From contig JAJUJY010000032.1 of assembly GCA_029265085.1 (NCBI GenBank), positions 1 through 31,445 on the forward strand: a DNA stretch of 31,445 bases, in the 5' to 3' direction. The position numbers were made by a program, and so were the translations under genes. Positions 8,283 through 15,381 of this stretch are shown piece by piece; positions within the stretch are counted from its first letter, which is position 1, and each line of letters starts with the position of its first letter. This stretch comes from Chloroflexota bacterium. Lineage in GTDB: Bacteria; Chloroflexota; Anaerolineae; Anaerolineales; Anaerolineaceae. The notes under the pieces are model-generated. The model was not told the DNA's origin, searched no databases, and worked only from the letters and a program-made list of their open reading frames with translations.

Positions 8283-8803
8283 GACTTTTTCTCCTTCCGG
8301 TCCGCGGCCACATAAATTGCGCCAACCAACGCCGCCAACAATAGCACAGAGGCAACCTCAAATGGAATCACATATCCCTGCGGATCCACCAGGGCTTTGC
8401 CAAACTCGACCAGACCTTCCGCATTTGCCGGCAATTCAGCCAGCGCAGTATGAAATGGCCCCCAGGCCAATATGAGACCCACCAGGCCGGCAAACAATCC
8501 GGCTGCCGCCAACGCACTGATCCACCAGCCTTTATTGACTTGCGGACCAACATCTTCCATAATCCGGCGTGTCAACATGACCGAAAAGATGATCAAAATC
8601 GCGATCGCGCCGATATACACCAGAATTTGGACAATAGCAAAGAAATTTGCCTGCAGTGTAGCAAAAATGATCGCTACCCCCAACAAAGCCAAAACCAGCC
8701 ATAGGGCCGCATGCATTAACTTGCGCGAGCTAACCACCATCAAAGCCGAAAACAATGTAATACCCGAAACAAGGAGGAATATCAGTTGGAGTGGGGTCAT
8801 CAT
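8279..8803 (-). CDS. nuoJ: NADH-quinone oxidoreductase subunit J
   Basis: This 174-residue, five-TM membrane subunit belongs to the proximal part of the complex I membrane arm. The conserved segment with VQILVYIGAIAILIIFSVML (TM3, where a pi-bulge is known in the family) is present. The start ATG at 8803 shares one base with the nuoH stop (TAATG) and the stop overlaps the nuoK start. A second ATG follows at once at 8800 and could equally be used. The C-terminal tail is basic and cytoplasmic. Confidence 0.96.
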   Translation of the reverse strand: MMTPLQLIFLLVSGITLFSALMVVSSRKLMHAALWLVLALLGVAIIFATLQANFFAIVQILVYIGAIAILIIFSVMLTRRIMEDVGPQVNKGWWISALAAAGLFAGLVGLILAWGPFHTALAELPANAEGLVEFGKALVDPQGYVIPFEVASVLLLAALVGAIYVAADRKEKKS

Positions 8804-10026
8804 TACGCTCCGGATCCAGGTTGTGTAAAGTAGTTTTCTGGACGAGCCACCGGACGGTCCTTGCCAGAAACCTCACGCGCCACCCGCCGCTTTTGCACCT
8901 TACCCAAAAAGCGGTCAGCAAAAACAAGAATGACTCCATTCGCAAGCACTAACGCGCCAATGCGAATGAGATTAGAAAAATCAGTCAGCAGGCGGTCAAC
9001 CAGAGCCACGACCATGACGGTAATCAATGAAAATGGGGTCAGCAGCTTCCAGTTTAAATCCATCATTTGATCAATCCGGAACCGGGGTAAAGTACCGCGC
9101 ATCAGGATGATCAAAAAATATACGGCACTGGTTTTGATCACAAAATAAACAAAACCCAGGATGGGAATCTCTGCTGCCCCGGGCCCGCGCCACCCCCCCA
9201 GGAACAGTGTGGCAAAAATCAACGAAACCGTAAAAGCGTGCAGAAAATCCGCAACGAAGAACATGCCAAATTTTAGACCGGAATATTCAATATTGAAGCC
9301 CGCTACCAACTCCGATTCCGCTTCGGTCAAATCAAAGGGAGCCCGGCCAATTTCCGCAACCGATGTAATGAAGAAAATGATCGCCGCAGCCGGAGAAACG
9401 ACAATATACCAAACATCCTGCGCCTGGATGATCTGATTCATACTCATAGAACCAGACATCATTACCGGAATGAGCGCTGAGACCACCATTGGCACTTCAT
9501 ATGATATCAACTGCGCTACCGACCGGAAGGCCCCTAACAAGGCATATTTATTATTGGAACCCCAACCGGCCAAAATAATTCCCATTTCGCCCAGCGCCCC
9601 AACCGCGATAATGTACAAAATACCTACATTCAGGTCCACGCCATACATGGTAATGGCAAAGGGGATCACTGCCCAAACCAGCAAAACCGCAGCCACAGAA
9701 AGGATTGGGGCTAAATTATAGGGAACTTTGTCCGCGCCAGAGGGCGTAATGTATTCTTTCGTGAATATTTTCAACATATCTGCGACTGGCTGAAAAATTC
9801 CCCACGGACCTACCCGGTTTGGCCCAAACCGGTCCTGGATACGACCAATTAACTTGCGCTCCAGCCAGATCAAGAAAATTACAAACAACATGGCGCCTGT
9901 TGCAAGAATAAAAGCGCCAAGAATATAACCGACAACTTGAACTGCACCCGGTGCCATGCCAGTACTTGCCAACAGCGACAGCACCCATTCGCGAATAAAC
10001 CCAATCGGGTCACTCCAAAAACTCAT
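8803..10026 (-). CDS. nuoH: NADH-quinone oxidoreductase subunit H
   Basis: This 407-residue subunit forms the quinone chamber and joins the membrane arm to the peripheral arm. Signature stretches are seen: ERKLIGRIQDRFGPNRVGPWG, the loop with VAQLISYEVP, and AEIGRAPFDLTEAESELVAGFNIEYSG, which carries the acidic loop residues. It is longer than E. coli NuoH (325), with an extended hydrophobic N-terminus and a polar C-terminal tail. It follows nuoA by 34 nt. nuoI, which normally lies right after nuoH, is absent here. Confidence 0.96.
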   Translation of the reverse strand: MSFWSDPIGFIREWVLSLLASTGMAPGAVQVVGYILGAFILATGAMLFVIFLIWLERKLIGRIQDRFGPNRVGPWGIFQPVADMLKIFTKEYITPSGADKVPYNLAPILSVAAVLLVWAVIPFAITMYGVDLNVGILYIIAVGALGEMGIILAGWGSNNKYALLGAFRSVAQLISYEVPMVVSALIPVMMSGSMSMNQIIQAQDVWYIVVSPAAAIIFFITSVAEIGRAPFDLTEAESELVAGFNIEYSGLKFGMFFVADFLHAFTVSLIFATLFLGGWRGPGAAEIPILGFVYFVIKTSAVYFLIILMRGTLPRFRIDQMMDLNWKLLTPFSLITVMVVALVDRLLTDFSNLIRIGALVLANGVILVFADRFLGKVQKRRVAREVSGKDRPVARPENYFTQPGSGA

Positions 10027-10060
10027 CTTAATCCTCCGCCTGCCAGTTTAAGCCGGTTTA

Positions 10061-10417
10061 TTAGCGCCATTCCAATGCGCCTTTACGCCAGGCGTAAATC
10101 AACCCACCCAACAAGATGAGAATAAAAATAATGGCCTCAATCACACCATACAGAGGCAGCTGGTTATACGCCACCGCCCAAGGGTACAAAAGGACGGTTT
10201 CTACATCAAAAACCAAAAACACCAGGGTAAAAACATAATACTGCACCTTAAACTGCGTCCAGGAAGGTCCAACAGTCTCCATACCGCATTCATAGGTAGC
10301 ATTTTTAACTGGATTTGGTTTTTTGGGGGACAGGATACCCGCTATCGTTATCGCGGCTGCCGGTAAGAACAAAGACACTAACAAAAAGATCCCGATATAT
10401 AGCCACTCGCTTAGCAT
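10061..10417 (-). CDS. nuoA: NADH-quinone oxidoreductase subunit A
   Basis: This 118-residue, three-TM subunit lies beside the quinone-binding site. The family marks are clear: the TM1-TM2 loop motif YECGMETVG (conserved Cys44) and FDVETVLLYPWAVAY in TM2. It is the first gene of the cluster in transcription order. ATG at 10417 has a GGGAG motif 6 nt upstream, and a near-consensus promoter lies about 60 nt further up. nuoB, which usually follows directly, is missing; nuoH comes next. Confidence 0.97.
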   Translation of the reverse strand: MLSEWLYIGIFLLVSLFLPAAAITIAGILSPKKPNPVKNATYECGMETVGPSWTQFKVQYYVFTLVFLVFDVETVLLYPWAVAYNQLPLYGVIEAIIFILILLGGLIYAWRKGALEWR

Positions 10418-10476
10418 AAGTGCTCCCGTTTCAGGATTTTGGATGAAATTATTAAGCCACAGTTACTGGCCCACCC

Positions 10477-10515
10477 GATTGTGTAAATTGTATCAATTAT
10501 AAGAAATGTTGTAAA
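10477..10515 (-). promoter_or_regulatory. Sigma70-type promoter for the nuo operon
   Basis: On the minus strand, TTTACA (10515-10510), a 17-nt spacer and TACAAT (10482-10477) lie in an AT-rich stretch upstream of nuoA. An overlapping TATAAT-like sequence sits inside the spacer. The inferred transcript start near 10470 gives a leader of about 53 nt to the nuoA ATG. This is the only convincing promoter in the 166 nt between nuoA and the next upstream gene. Confidence 0.6.
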
Positions 10516-10583
10516 GTAAAAAGATGGTAATAATCGTATTTGTACTATTTTTCACGAATACTCTCCCCCAGTATATCACATTC

Positions 10584-11330
10584 CTAAGACGGAGGGAACG
10601 GCGATTTTGCCTGTTTGCGTATCTTTCCCCAAATCCATTTTAAGATCGACTCAAAAAACGGAAAACCAAAAATCAAACCCAGGAATGCTCCGGCTGCTCC
10701 TAACCCGCGAGAGAACCACGCCGGCATCCCCAAAAAACTAACCGCCTGGATATCCAGCGGCCTGGCCAGCAACAAAAATCTTTCTGCTGTCTGACCGTTT
10801 TTGGGGATCAAATTGATATACACCCAAACCGTTCCTTCAAAAGAACCGGTTTGCTCCGGGCTGACACTCCAATAAAACACAACTGGTTCACCCGGCCGCA
10901 TTGGCTCATTCATGGTCCCATCCGGCTTAACTGACATCCCCGCCAAATCTAACCTGGATTCAACCACCACGTTGTAGTGAGCATACCAATCGCTGGGTGT
11001 TATCACCTCCGATTCCGACAGGTCACCCGCCGGTTTAATAGCATCCAGCATCTCCAATCCCAACCGGATGCGCCTCGCTTCACCGACACGGATTTTTTCA
11101 GGCCACTCGAGTTGGAGACTGCGTTGTTCGGTGGGGATATTTTCCGGAACAGGTGTTGCTTCCTCCGGACGAACCGGAGTCGGGATTGGGCCAATCGCGC
11201 TTACGATCAAATTTCCAAATGAAAGCACCTGGGTCTGTTGGGTCAATGGCCAAAACACAACGCCTAACCAAAGCAGCGACAGAATCAAAAGAAGCAAACC
11301 CAACCTGGCTTTCAATGTGAAAGTTTTCAT
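10584..11330 (-). CDS. Protein of unknown function with N- and C-terminal membrane segments
   Basis: I do not recognise this 248-residue protein. It has an N-terminal signal-anchor (residues about 8-29), a Pro-rich linker (IPTPVRPEEATPVPENIP), a polar domain of about 130 residues that includes LEWPEKIRVGEARRIRLGL, a second hydrophobic segment near 205-225, and a basic C-terminal tail. The likely topology places the central domain outside the membrane with both ends inside. ATG at 11330 was chosen over an in-frame GTG at 11354: neither has a Shine-Dalgarno sequence, but a TATAAT box sits 6 nt before the ATG, fitting a leaderless mRNA. It is on the same strand as nuoA but 166 nt away with a separate promoter between. 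Confidence 0.75.
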   Translation of the reverse strand: MKTFTLKARLGLLLLILSLLWLGVVFWPLTQQTQVLSFGNLIVSAIGPIPTPVRPEEATPVPENIPTEQRSLQLEWPEKIRVGEARRIRLGLEMLDAIKPAGDLSESEVITPSDWYAHYNVVVESRLDLAGMSVKPDGTMNEPMRPGEPVVFYWSVSPEQTGSFEGTVWVYINLIPKNGQTAERFLLLARPLDIQAVSFLGMPAWFSRGLGAAGAFLGLIFGFPFFESILKWIWGKIRKQAKSPFPPS

Positions 11331-11336
11331 GCGTTC

Positions 11337-11364
11337 ATTATACAAAACCCTCACCGGAAGACAA
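11337..11364 (-). promoter_or_regulatory. Candidate leaderless promoter
   Basis: Minus strand reads TTGTCT (11364-11359), a 16-nt spacer and TATAAT (11342-11337), then 6 nt (GAACGC) and the ATG at 11330. Initiation at the usual distance would start the mRNA at or next to the ATG. This mirrors the arrangement before atpZ. The -35 box is a weaker match, so confidence is moderate. Confidence 0.5.
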
Positions 11365-11459
11365 TTCCAGCGAGGGCTGCAATTTTTACCAGCAAATCCA
11401 GTTGTTTATCCGAGAAGAAAAATCCCCAACATTAGCCTCAAAAACAGAAGCTGCACGAA

Positions 11460-11654
11460 TTATCGAACCTGATGCATGTGATGATTCATTGGGATTGAAT
11501 TGCGGTATTCAGCAACATCAATACGATTTTCTGGTTCTCGTTTTGCCAGGACGGTGCGGATTATTGCGATCACACGCACCAGGTTACTGGTTGGTCGTTC
11601 AATCTGTTTCATCGCCAGCGATGGCAATGGCAGTATATTTACTTTTCCGTTCAT
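11460..11654 (-). CDS. Small hypothetical protein (64 residues), uncertain
   Basis: The ORF starts at ATG 11654 (two other ATGs lie just upstream) with a GAGG motif 6 nt before it. The product is basic, with a middle segment LVRVIAIIRTVLAKREPENR and a His/Met-rich tail, and no recognisable domain. It lies in the long gap downstream of the SHOCT-like/DUF4097 pair and on the same strand. Support is only a plausible ribosome site and uninterrupted length, so it may be noise or part of a decayed gene. Confidence 0.35.
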   Translation of the reverse strand: MNGKVNILPLPSLAMKQIERPTSNLVRVIAIIRTVLAKREPENRIDVAEYRNSIPMNHHMHQVR

Positions 11655-11710
11655 CATACACCTCATCCTTTTCTATCAAGTAAGGAGCGTTCAACAGGCA
11701 AGTTTAAGCA

Positions 11711-11745
11711 AGGCTGCCTGGCCTTGCATTTTCTCAAGGCAGCCT
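11711..11745 (-). terminator. Inverted repeat, possible terminator after the SHOCT-like gene
   Basis: AGGCTGCCT (11711-11719) and AGGCAGCCT (11737-11745) form a perfect 9-bp stem around a 17-nt loop, 22 nt past the stop codon of the minus-strand gene at 11768. No strong T-run follows in either direction, so intrinsic termination is only possible. Confidence 0.4.
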
Positions 11746-11767
11746 GCAAATCCCGGCGGAACCTTAT

Positions 11768-12454
11768 TTAGCCGATATACACTTCGATGTGTTCGCCGTC
11801 TTTTTCGTTCACTTCGATATGTACTGGCTCATCCAGGCGAATTGACCGGTCCATCTCCTGTAAAATTTGTCCTGCGTTGGCTTTTCGCACTTCTTCTGGC
11901 AAGACACCATCAAATGTATTCAAAATGAATGCGGCAAAACCAAGCGGCAAGGGCAGACTGATGTTGATGTTTTGGGGCTTTTCACCCTTTTTCTGGCGAA
12001 TGCGCACATGCAGCCAACGTGCATTGAAGGTCATCAGCATTCCCAAAATACCCAACAAGAATGGAATCCAGGATAACCAGAAACCCCAACCAAAAGGTCT
12101 TTCCAGCCAACCTTGCACCATCCATAAAGCGCTCAAACAGGTTAATAAAACTGCTGCGCCAAAACCAGCCCAGGTCCACACTTTCCAGCGGTTCATTCGC
12201 TTGACATCGAAAGGAGAATCCTGCGGCGCTTCAGATCGAGAGCCAGCCGGTTCATCTGCAACAACCACTTCATCCAGCTTCATATCTGAAACTGGCGCAG
12301 GCTCAGGGCTTGGCCAAACAGTTTCTTCCGATTCTGCATCGATTTCGACACGCTCTTGCGCCTGCTCTAATTCTGTTAGCAGTCGAAAACCTTCTTCAAC
12401 AGACATCTGACCGGCTTCTACCATTTTCAGGATTTCTAATCTTCGATCGCTCAC
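11768..12454 (-). CDS. SHOCT-like domain membrane protein (YvlB/LiaX-related)
   Basis: This 228-residue protein is built from an N-terminal SHOCT-like helical hairpin (residues about 2-28, RRLEILKMVEAGQMSVEEG then FRLLTEL), an acidic Pro-rich linker, two TM segments (about 92-112 and 119-140), and a C-terminal cytoplasmic domain containing NISLPLPLGFAAFILNTF and ending in HIEVYIG. SHOCT-like modules occur at the N-terminus of YvlB and LiaX in Firmicutes envelope-stress systems; the exact function is unknown. I chose GTG at 12454 because GGAGG lies 5 nt upstream; a longer frame reaches 12484. It follows the DUF4097 gene by 50 nt, so the two form an operon. They may sense or buffer membrane stress together. 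Confidence 0.75.
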   Translation of the reverse strand: MSDRRLEILKMVEAGQMSVEEGFRLLTELEQAQERVEIDAESEETVWPSPEPAPVSDMKLDEVVVADEPAGSRSEAPQDSPFDVKRMNRWKVWTWAGFGAAVLLTCLSALWMVQGWLERPFGWGFWLSWIPFLLGILGMLMTFNARWLHVRIRQKKGEKPQNINISLPLPLGFAAFILNTFDGVLPEEVRKANAGQILQEMDRSIRLDEPVHIEVNEKDGEHIEVYIG

Positions 12455-12504
12455 GCTTTCCTCCAGTGATTCACCGCACGTCAATCGCGAATAGTATCGT
12501 GTTT

Positions 12505-13668
12505 CTATTCCGCAGAACCTTCCAGCGCTTCAAACAGACGGTTTGCCTCTTCGGCAGTGATCTTTTTCTCAGCCAACATTTGCAGCACCAATTGGCGCTC
12601 CATATCACTCACACGGGAAGTTTTTTCCTTACCCGCACGAGAGGTGATGGGCTGAACTGGCGGCACTGGCGGGACCGGTGGGACAGGAATATTCGACAAC
12701 CCGCTCAAATCCACCTTAATCGCATCCAGATCAAAACGGCCAATTTTCCGCATCGCTGCCTGCACACGATTTTCGATCATCCGGCCTGCTTCCCCAGCCC
12801 ATTCATCTGCCCATTCCTTGTCCCAGGATCGGGTTGAGTTTTCAACCCGATTGCGGATTCGGGAGATTTTTTCCTGAATACGCTGGTCAAAAGCCGAAGT
12901 ATCAAACGGCTCTAAATCTTCACCGGCAATCGTGTCAAGAACTTGAATATTCCCACCCGCACTAAGCGAGATTAGCGGCCCACCCTGGCCAACGGTTACC
13001 CGGTGGACACCCACCATCATCTTGTGCACTTTTTCACCCTGGCTGACCACAATTTTTTCACCACCACTGGCAGCTTCCAATTCAAAGCCTGCGCCTGGCG
13101 GAACGAACAACTTAATGTTTCCACCCGCCTGAGCTTTCACGCCTTCCAATGAAGACATGAACAATTTTACATTCCCGCCAGCGTTTGCCATCGTGACCGG
13201 ACCAGAAATATTCTCGATTTTAATATTTCCACCCACACTGTTTGCCGCAAGTTCACCCGCTATATCTTTAGCCTTCAGGTTTCCGCCTGCCATATCGACT
13301 ACCAGTCGAGAAGTGACATGGACAATTTTGCAATTTCCAGCAACTTGGCCGGCGCGGCAAACACTGAGATTTCGAGCGTTCAGGTCCCCGTCCACGCGCT
13401 GAAAGTGCACTTCACCGGTTAAACCCTGTGCCATGCAATCGCCTTCCACTTTGGACACTGTGATTTGTGCAGCAGCAGGCAACGAAACGACCGCATCATC
13501 ATCACACTGAATCTTGATCGCTCCATTTTCTTCGGTGTGGGTTAAATCCCCAAGGTCTTCAATTTCAACTGAAATTTCCGATTGATCCCAACCGGTAACC
13601 GACAAGTCGCCATCCACCTCAAGCCAAATCTCGGAAGTTCCATTCCAAGGAATCATCTGCTTTGCCAT
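12505..13668 (-). CDS. DUF4097 beta-repeat protein with C-terminal SHOCT-like motif
   Basis: The 387-residue protein has no signal peptide, so it is probably cytoplasmic. Residues about 60-250 carry DUF4097-type beta-solenoid repeats marked by GGN turns: AGGNLK, VGGNIK, AGGNVK, AGGNIK and AGGNIQ. An alpha-helical stretch with charged residues follows (about 260-315), then a proline run (PVPPVPPVPPVQP), and a C-terminal module (VLQMLAEKKITAEEANRLFEAL) that resembles the N-terminal SHOCT-like hairpin of the next gene. DUF4097 proteins such as YvlB and LiaX act in cell-envelope stress responses in Firmicutes; a similar role here is inference. ATG at 13668 has GGAG 8 nt upstream and a strong promoter about 75 nt away. 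Confidence 0.8.
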   Translation of the reverse strand: MAKQMIPWNGTSEIWLEVDGDLSVTGWDQSEISVEIEDLGDLTHTEENGAIKIQCDDDAVVSLPAAAQITVSKVEGDCMAQGLTGEVHFQRVDGDLNARNLSVCRAGQVAGNCKIVHVTSRLVVDMAGGNLKAKDIAGELAANSVGGNIKIENISGPVTMANAGGNVKLFMSSLEGVKAQAGGNIKLFVPPGAGFELEAASGGEKIVVSQGEKVHKMMVGVHRVTVGQGGPLISLSAGGNIQVLDTIAGEDLEPFDTSAFDQRIQEKISRIRNRVENSTRSWDKEWADEWAGEAGRMIENRVQAAMRKIGRFDLDAIKVDLSGLSNIPVPPVPPVPPVQPITSRAGKEKTSRVSDMERQLVLQMLAEKKITAEEANRLFEALEGSAE

Positions 13669-13980
13669 AGGAAAAACTCCTTTATTTTGCTGTTAATAAA
13701 TTCAAAATACCATACAGCATGCATGCAACTTTATTCAATCTATTTATATCTTATCAAAGAATTAAATTTTGTCAATAGATTTTTCAATAATTCTTAAGTT
13801 GACTTTTATTTTATTTATTTTTACTTGTTTTTATTCAATTTTTTATTTTTGAAAGTGCGCCGTTTGCCATATCAAGGGAGTGATTTTGCACAATATTCAA
13901 CCTGCATATTTCATGATACAGTATTTCCTAGAAAATTTCTACTCTTTCTGGCAAAGAATATCTCTCATTTGGAGGATTGA
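13669..13980. other. AT-rich divergent intergenic region
   Basis: These 312 nt separate the minus-strand DUF4097 operon from plus-strand tnaA. About 13720-13860 is extremely AT-rich, with long T-runs, unlike the flanking genes. It contains a near-consensus minus-strand promoter (13748-13775). On the plus strand I see only weak promoter candidates (TTGACT-17-TACTTG from 13799, and TGATACAGT near 13914), plus a possible leader ORF from 13913. Confidence 0.7.
13748..13775 (-). promoter_or_regulatory. Sigma70-type promoter of the DUF4097/SHOCT-like operon
   Basis: Minus strand reads TTGACA (13775-13770, perfect -35), a 16-nt spacer and TAAGAT (13753-13748). The inferred start near 13741 leaves a leader of about 70 nt with GGAG before the ATG at 13668. 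AT-rich sequence directly upstream could act as an UP element. Confidence 0.65.
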
Positions 13981-13984
13981 ATGA
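13913..13984 (+). CDS. Possible Trp-containing leader peptide upstream of tnaA
   Basis: A 23-codon ORF runs from ATG 13913 to a TGA that overlaps the tnaA start (the shared bases read ATGA). The peptide is aromatic-rich, with Trp at positions 13 and 20; it includes YSFWQRISLIW. E. coli TnaC is 24 residues with a critical Trp12. Against the idea: no Shine-Dalgarno motif precedes the ATG, the TnaC Asp16 and Pro24 are not matched, the second Trp codon is part of the tnaA GGAGG site, and a TGnTACAGT promoter-like sequence overlaps its start. The role is inferred only from position, size and Trp content. Confidence 0.35.
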   Translation: MIQYFLENFYSFWQRISLIWRIE

Positions 13985-15357
13985 CCCCTTACCCAGTTGA
14001 ACCTTTTCGGATCAAAATGGTTGAACCCATCCGTCTGATTTCTGCCAGCGAACGCCGCCAGGCAATGCACCAGGCCGGGTACAATTTATTCAACCTGCGG
14101 GCAGAGGATGTTTTTATCGATTTCTTAACGGATTCCGGTACTGGCACGATGAGCCAGGAACAGTGGAGCGCAATGATGATGGGCGATGAATCCTATGCCG
14201 GCGCCCGCTCTTATTTTCGACTGGCCGAATCCATGCAGAAGATCTTTGGGTTTGAGCATTTTGTACCCACCCACCAGGGCCGGGCTGCTGAAAACATCCT
14301 TACTGCTATCCTGGTCAAACCTGGAATGTACGTGCCCTCGAACATGCATTTTGACACCACTGACGGCAACATCCGCGCCCGCGGCGGCCGCCCCACCAAC
14401 CTGGTAATTGACGAAGCTTTTGATCCCACTTCCCAACACCCATTTAAGGGGAATATGGACATTGATAAACTGCGCCGGTTTATCCAGCAGGTTGGTCCAC
14501 AAAACATCCCCTTTGGCACCATCACCATTACCAACAATGCCGGGGGCGGGCAGCCTGTTTCTGTGGCCAACATTCGCGCTGTGGCGGAAACCTACCATGA
14601 ATTTAGCATCCCCTTCTTCATCGACTCATGCCGCTTTGCCGAAAATGCCTATTTTATTAAGCAGCGCGAGCCCGGATACGCCGATAAAAGCACACTCGAA
14701 ATCGCCAATGAGATCTACGCAATGGCCGATGGAGCCTGGATGAGCGCCAAAAAAGATGCCCTGGTAAATATCGGCGGCTTCCTGGCTGTTCGTGATGACG
14801 CCCTCTACCAGCGAATTTGCAATGAGCTGATTTTGCGCGAAGGTTTTATCACCTACGGCGGTCTGGCCGGCCGCGACCTGGACGCGATGGCGGTTGGCCT
14901 TTTAGAAGGCTTAGATGAAAGCTACCTTGCCTACCGGCTGGGACAAACTGCCTACCTGGCCGAAAAGGTTCGTCAGGCTGGTGTGCCGATTGTTGAACCG
15001 GCTGGCGGTCACGCCATTTACCTGGATGCTGGCCGTCTGCTCCCTCATATCCCTCATGCGGAATATCCGGGGCAGGCACTAGCCGCTGCATTGTACCTGG
15101 AAGGCGGTATCCGCGGCGTTGAAATCGGCTCGGTCATGTTTGCCTACCCTGACCCTGACACCGGCAAGATGATTTACCCAAAACTTGAACTGGTCCGGTT
15201 GGCCATTCCGCGCCGGGTATATACCCAGAGCCATTTTGACTATACCGCAGAGATATTGGCAAAAATCGCCCAACAACCGACCTCAATGCGCGGGTATAAG
15301 ATTACCTACGCCCCTGAACTCTTGCGTCACTTTACAGCCCGCTTTGAACCGCTGTAA
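13981..15357 (+). CDS. tnaA: Tryptophanase (beta-eliminating lyase family)
   Basis: This 458-residue PLP enzyme splits L-Trp to indole, pyruvate and ammonia. Family features: LLTDSGTG-like motif (49-55, FLTDSGTG), PTHQGRAAEN, and MSAKKDAL with the PLP Lys258. It could be tyrosine phenol-lyase, but three positions favour tryptophanase: Asp125 where phenol-lyase has Thr124, Ile382 (VEIG) where it has Arg381, and His450 (LRHFTARF) where it has Phe. These positions are from memory of the Citrobacter and E. coli enzymes. ATG at 13981 has GGAGG 5 nt upstream. It is divergent from the DUF4097 operon and is followed after 24 nt by a lipoprotein. No tnaB-type Trp permease is adjacent. Confidence 0.88.
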   Translation: MTPYPVEPFRIKMVEPIRLISASERRQAMHQAGYNLFNLRAEDVFIDFLTDSGTGTMSQEQWSAMMMGDESYAGARSYFRLAESMQKIFGFEHFVPTHQGRAAENILTAILVKPGMYVPSNMHFDTTDGNIRARGGRPTNLVIDEAFDPTSQHPFKGNMDIDKLRRFIQQVGPQNIPFGTITITNNAGGGQPVSVANIRAVAETYHEFSIPFFIDSCRFAENAYFIKQREPGYADKSTLEIANEIYAMADGAWMSAKKDALVNIGGFLAVRDDALYQRICNELILREGFITYGGLAGRDLDAMAVGLLEGLDESYLAYRLGQTAYLAEKVRQAGVPIVEPAGGHAIYLDAGRLLPHIPHAEYPGQALAAALYLEGGIRGVEIGSVMFAYPDPDTGKMIYPKLELVRLAIPRRVYTQSHFDYTAEILAKIAQQPTSMRGYKITYAPELLRHFTARFEPL

Positions 15358-15381
15358 GATTAACTTGTGGAGATAAATCCT

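Larger units (their letters stand above)
11355..11767. other. 413-nt stretch without a secure gene
   Basis: This region holds one doubtful minus-strand small ORF (11460-11654) and an inverted repeat near 11711-11745. Downstream of that ORF, in another minus-strand frame, about 40 open codons end in a Trp-rich tail (NNWICW) before a TAA near 11390, but no start codon lies in that frame. It could be a remnant of a frameshifted gene or chance. Apart from the candidate promoter at 11337-11364, I see nothing else I can support. Confidence 0.4.

Noticed and set aside
11402..11928. Plus-strand open frames across the gap and the SHOCT-like gene
   Set aside because: They overlap the better supported minus-strand gene, have no recognisable domain and no clear ribosome site.
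13981..15357. Tyrosine phenol-lyase instead of tryptophanase
   Set aside because: The residues at phenol-binding positions 124, 381 and near 448 of phenol-lyase are replaced by the tryptophanase states Asp, Ile and His.
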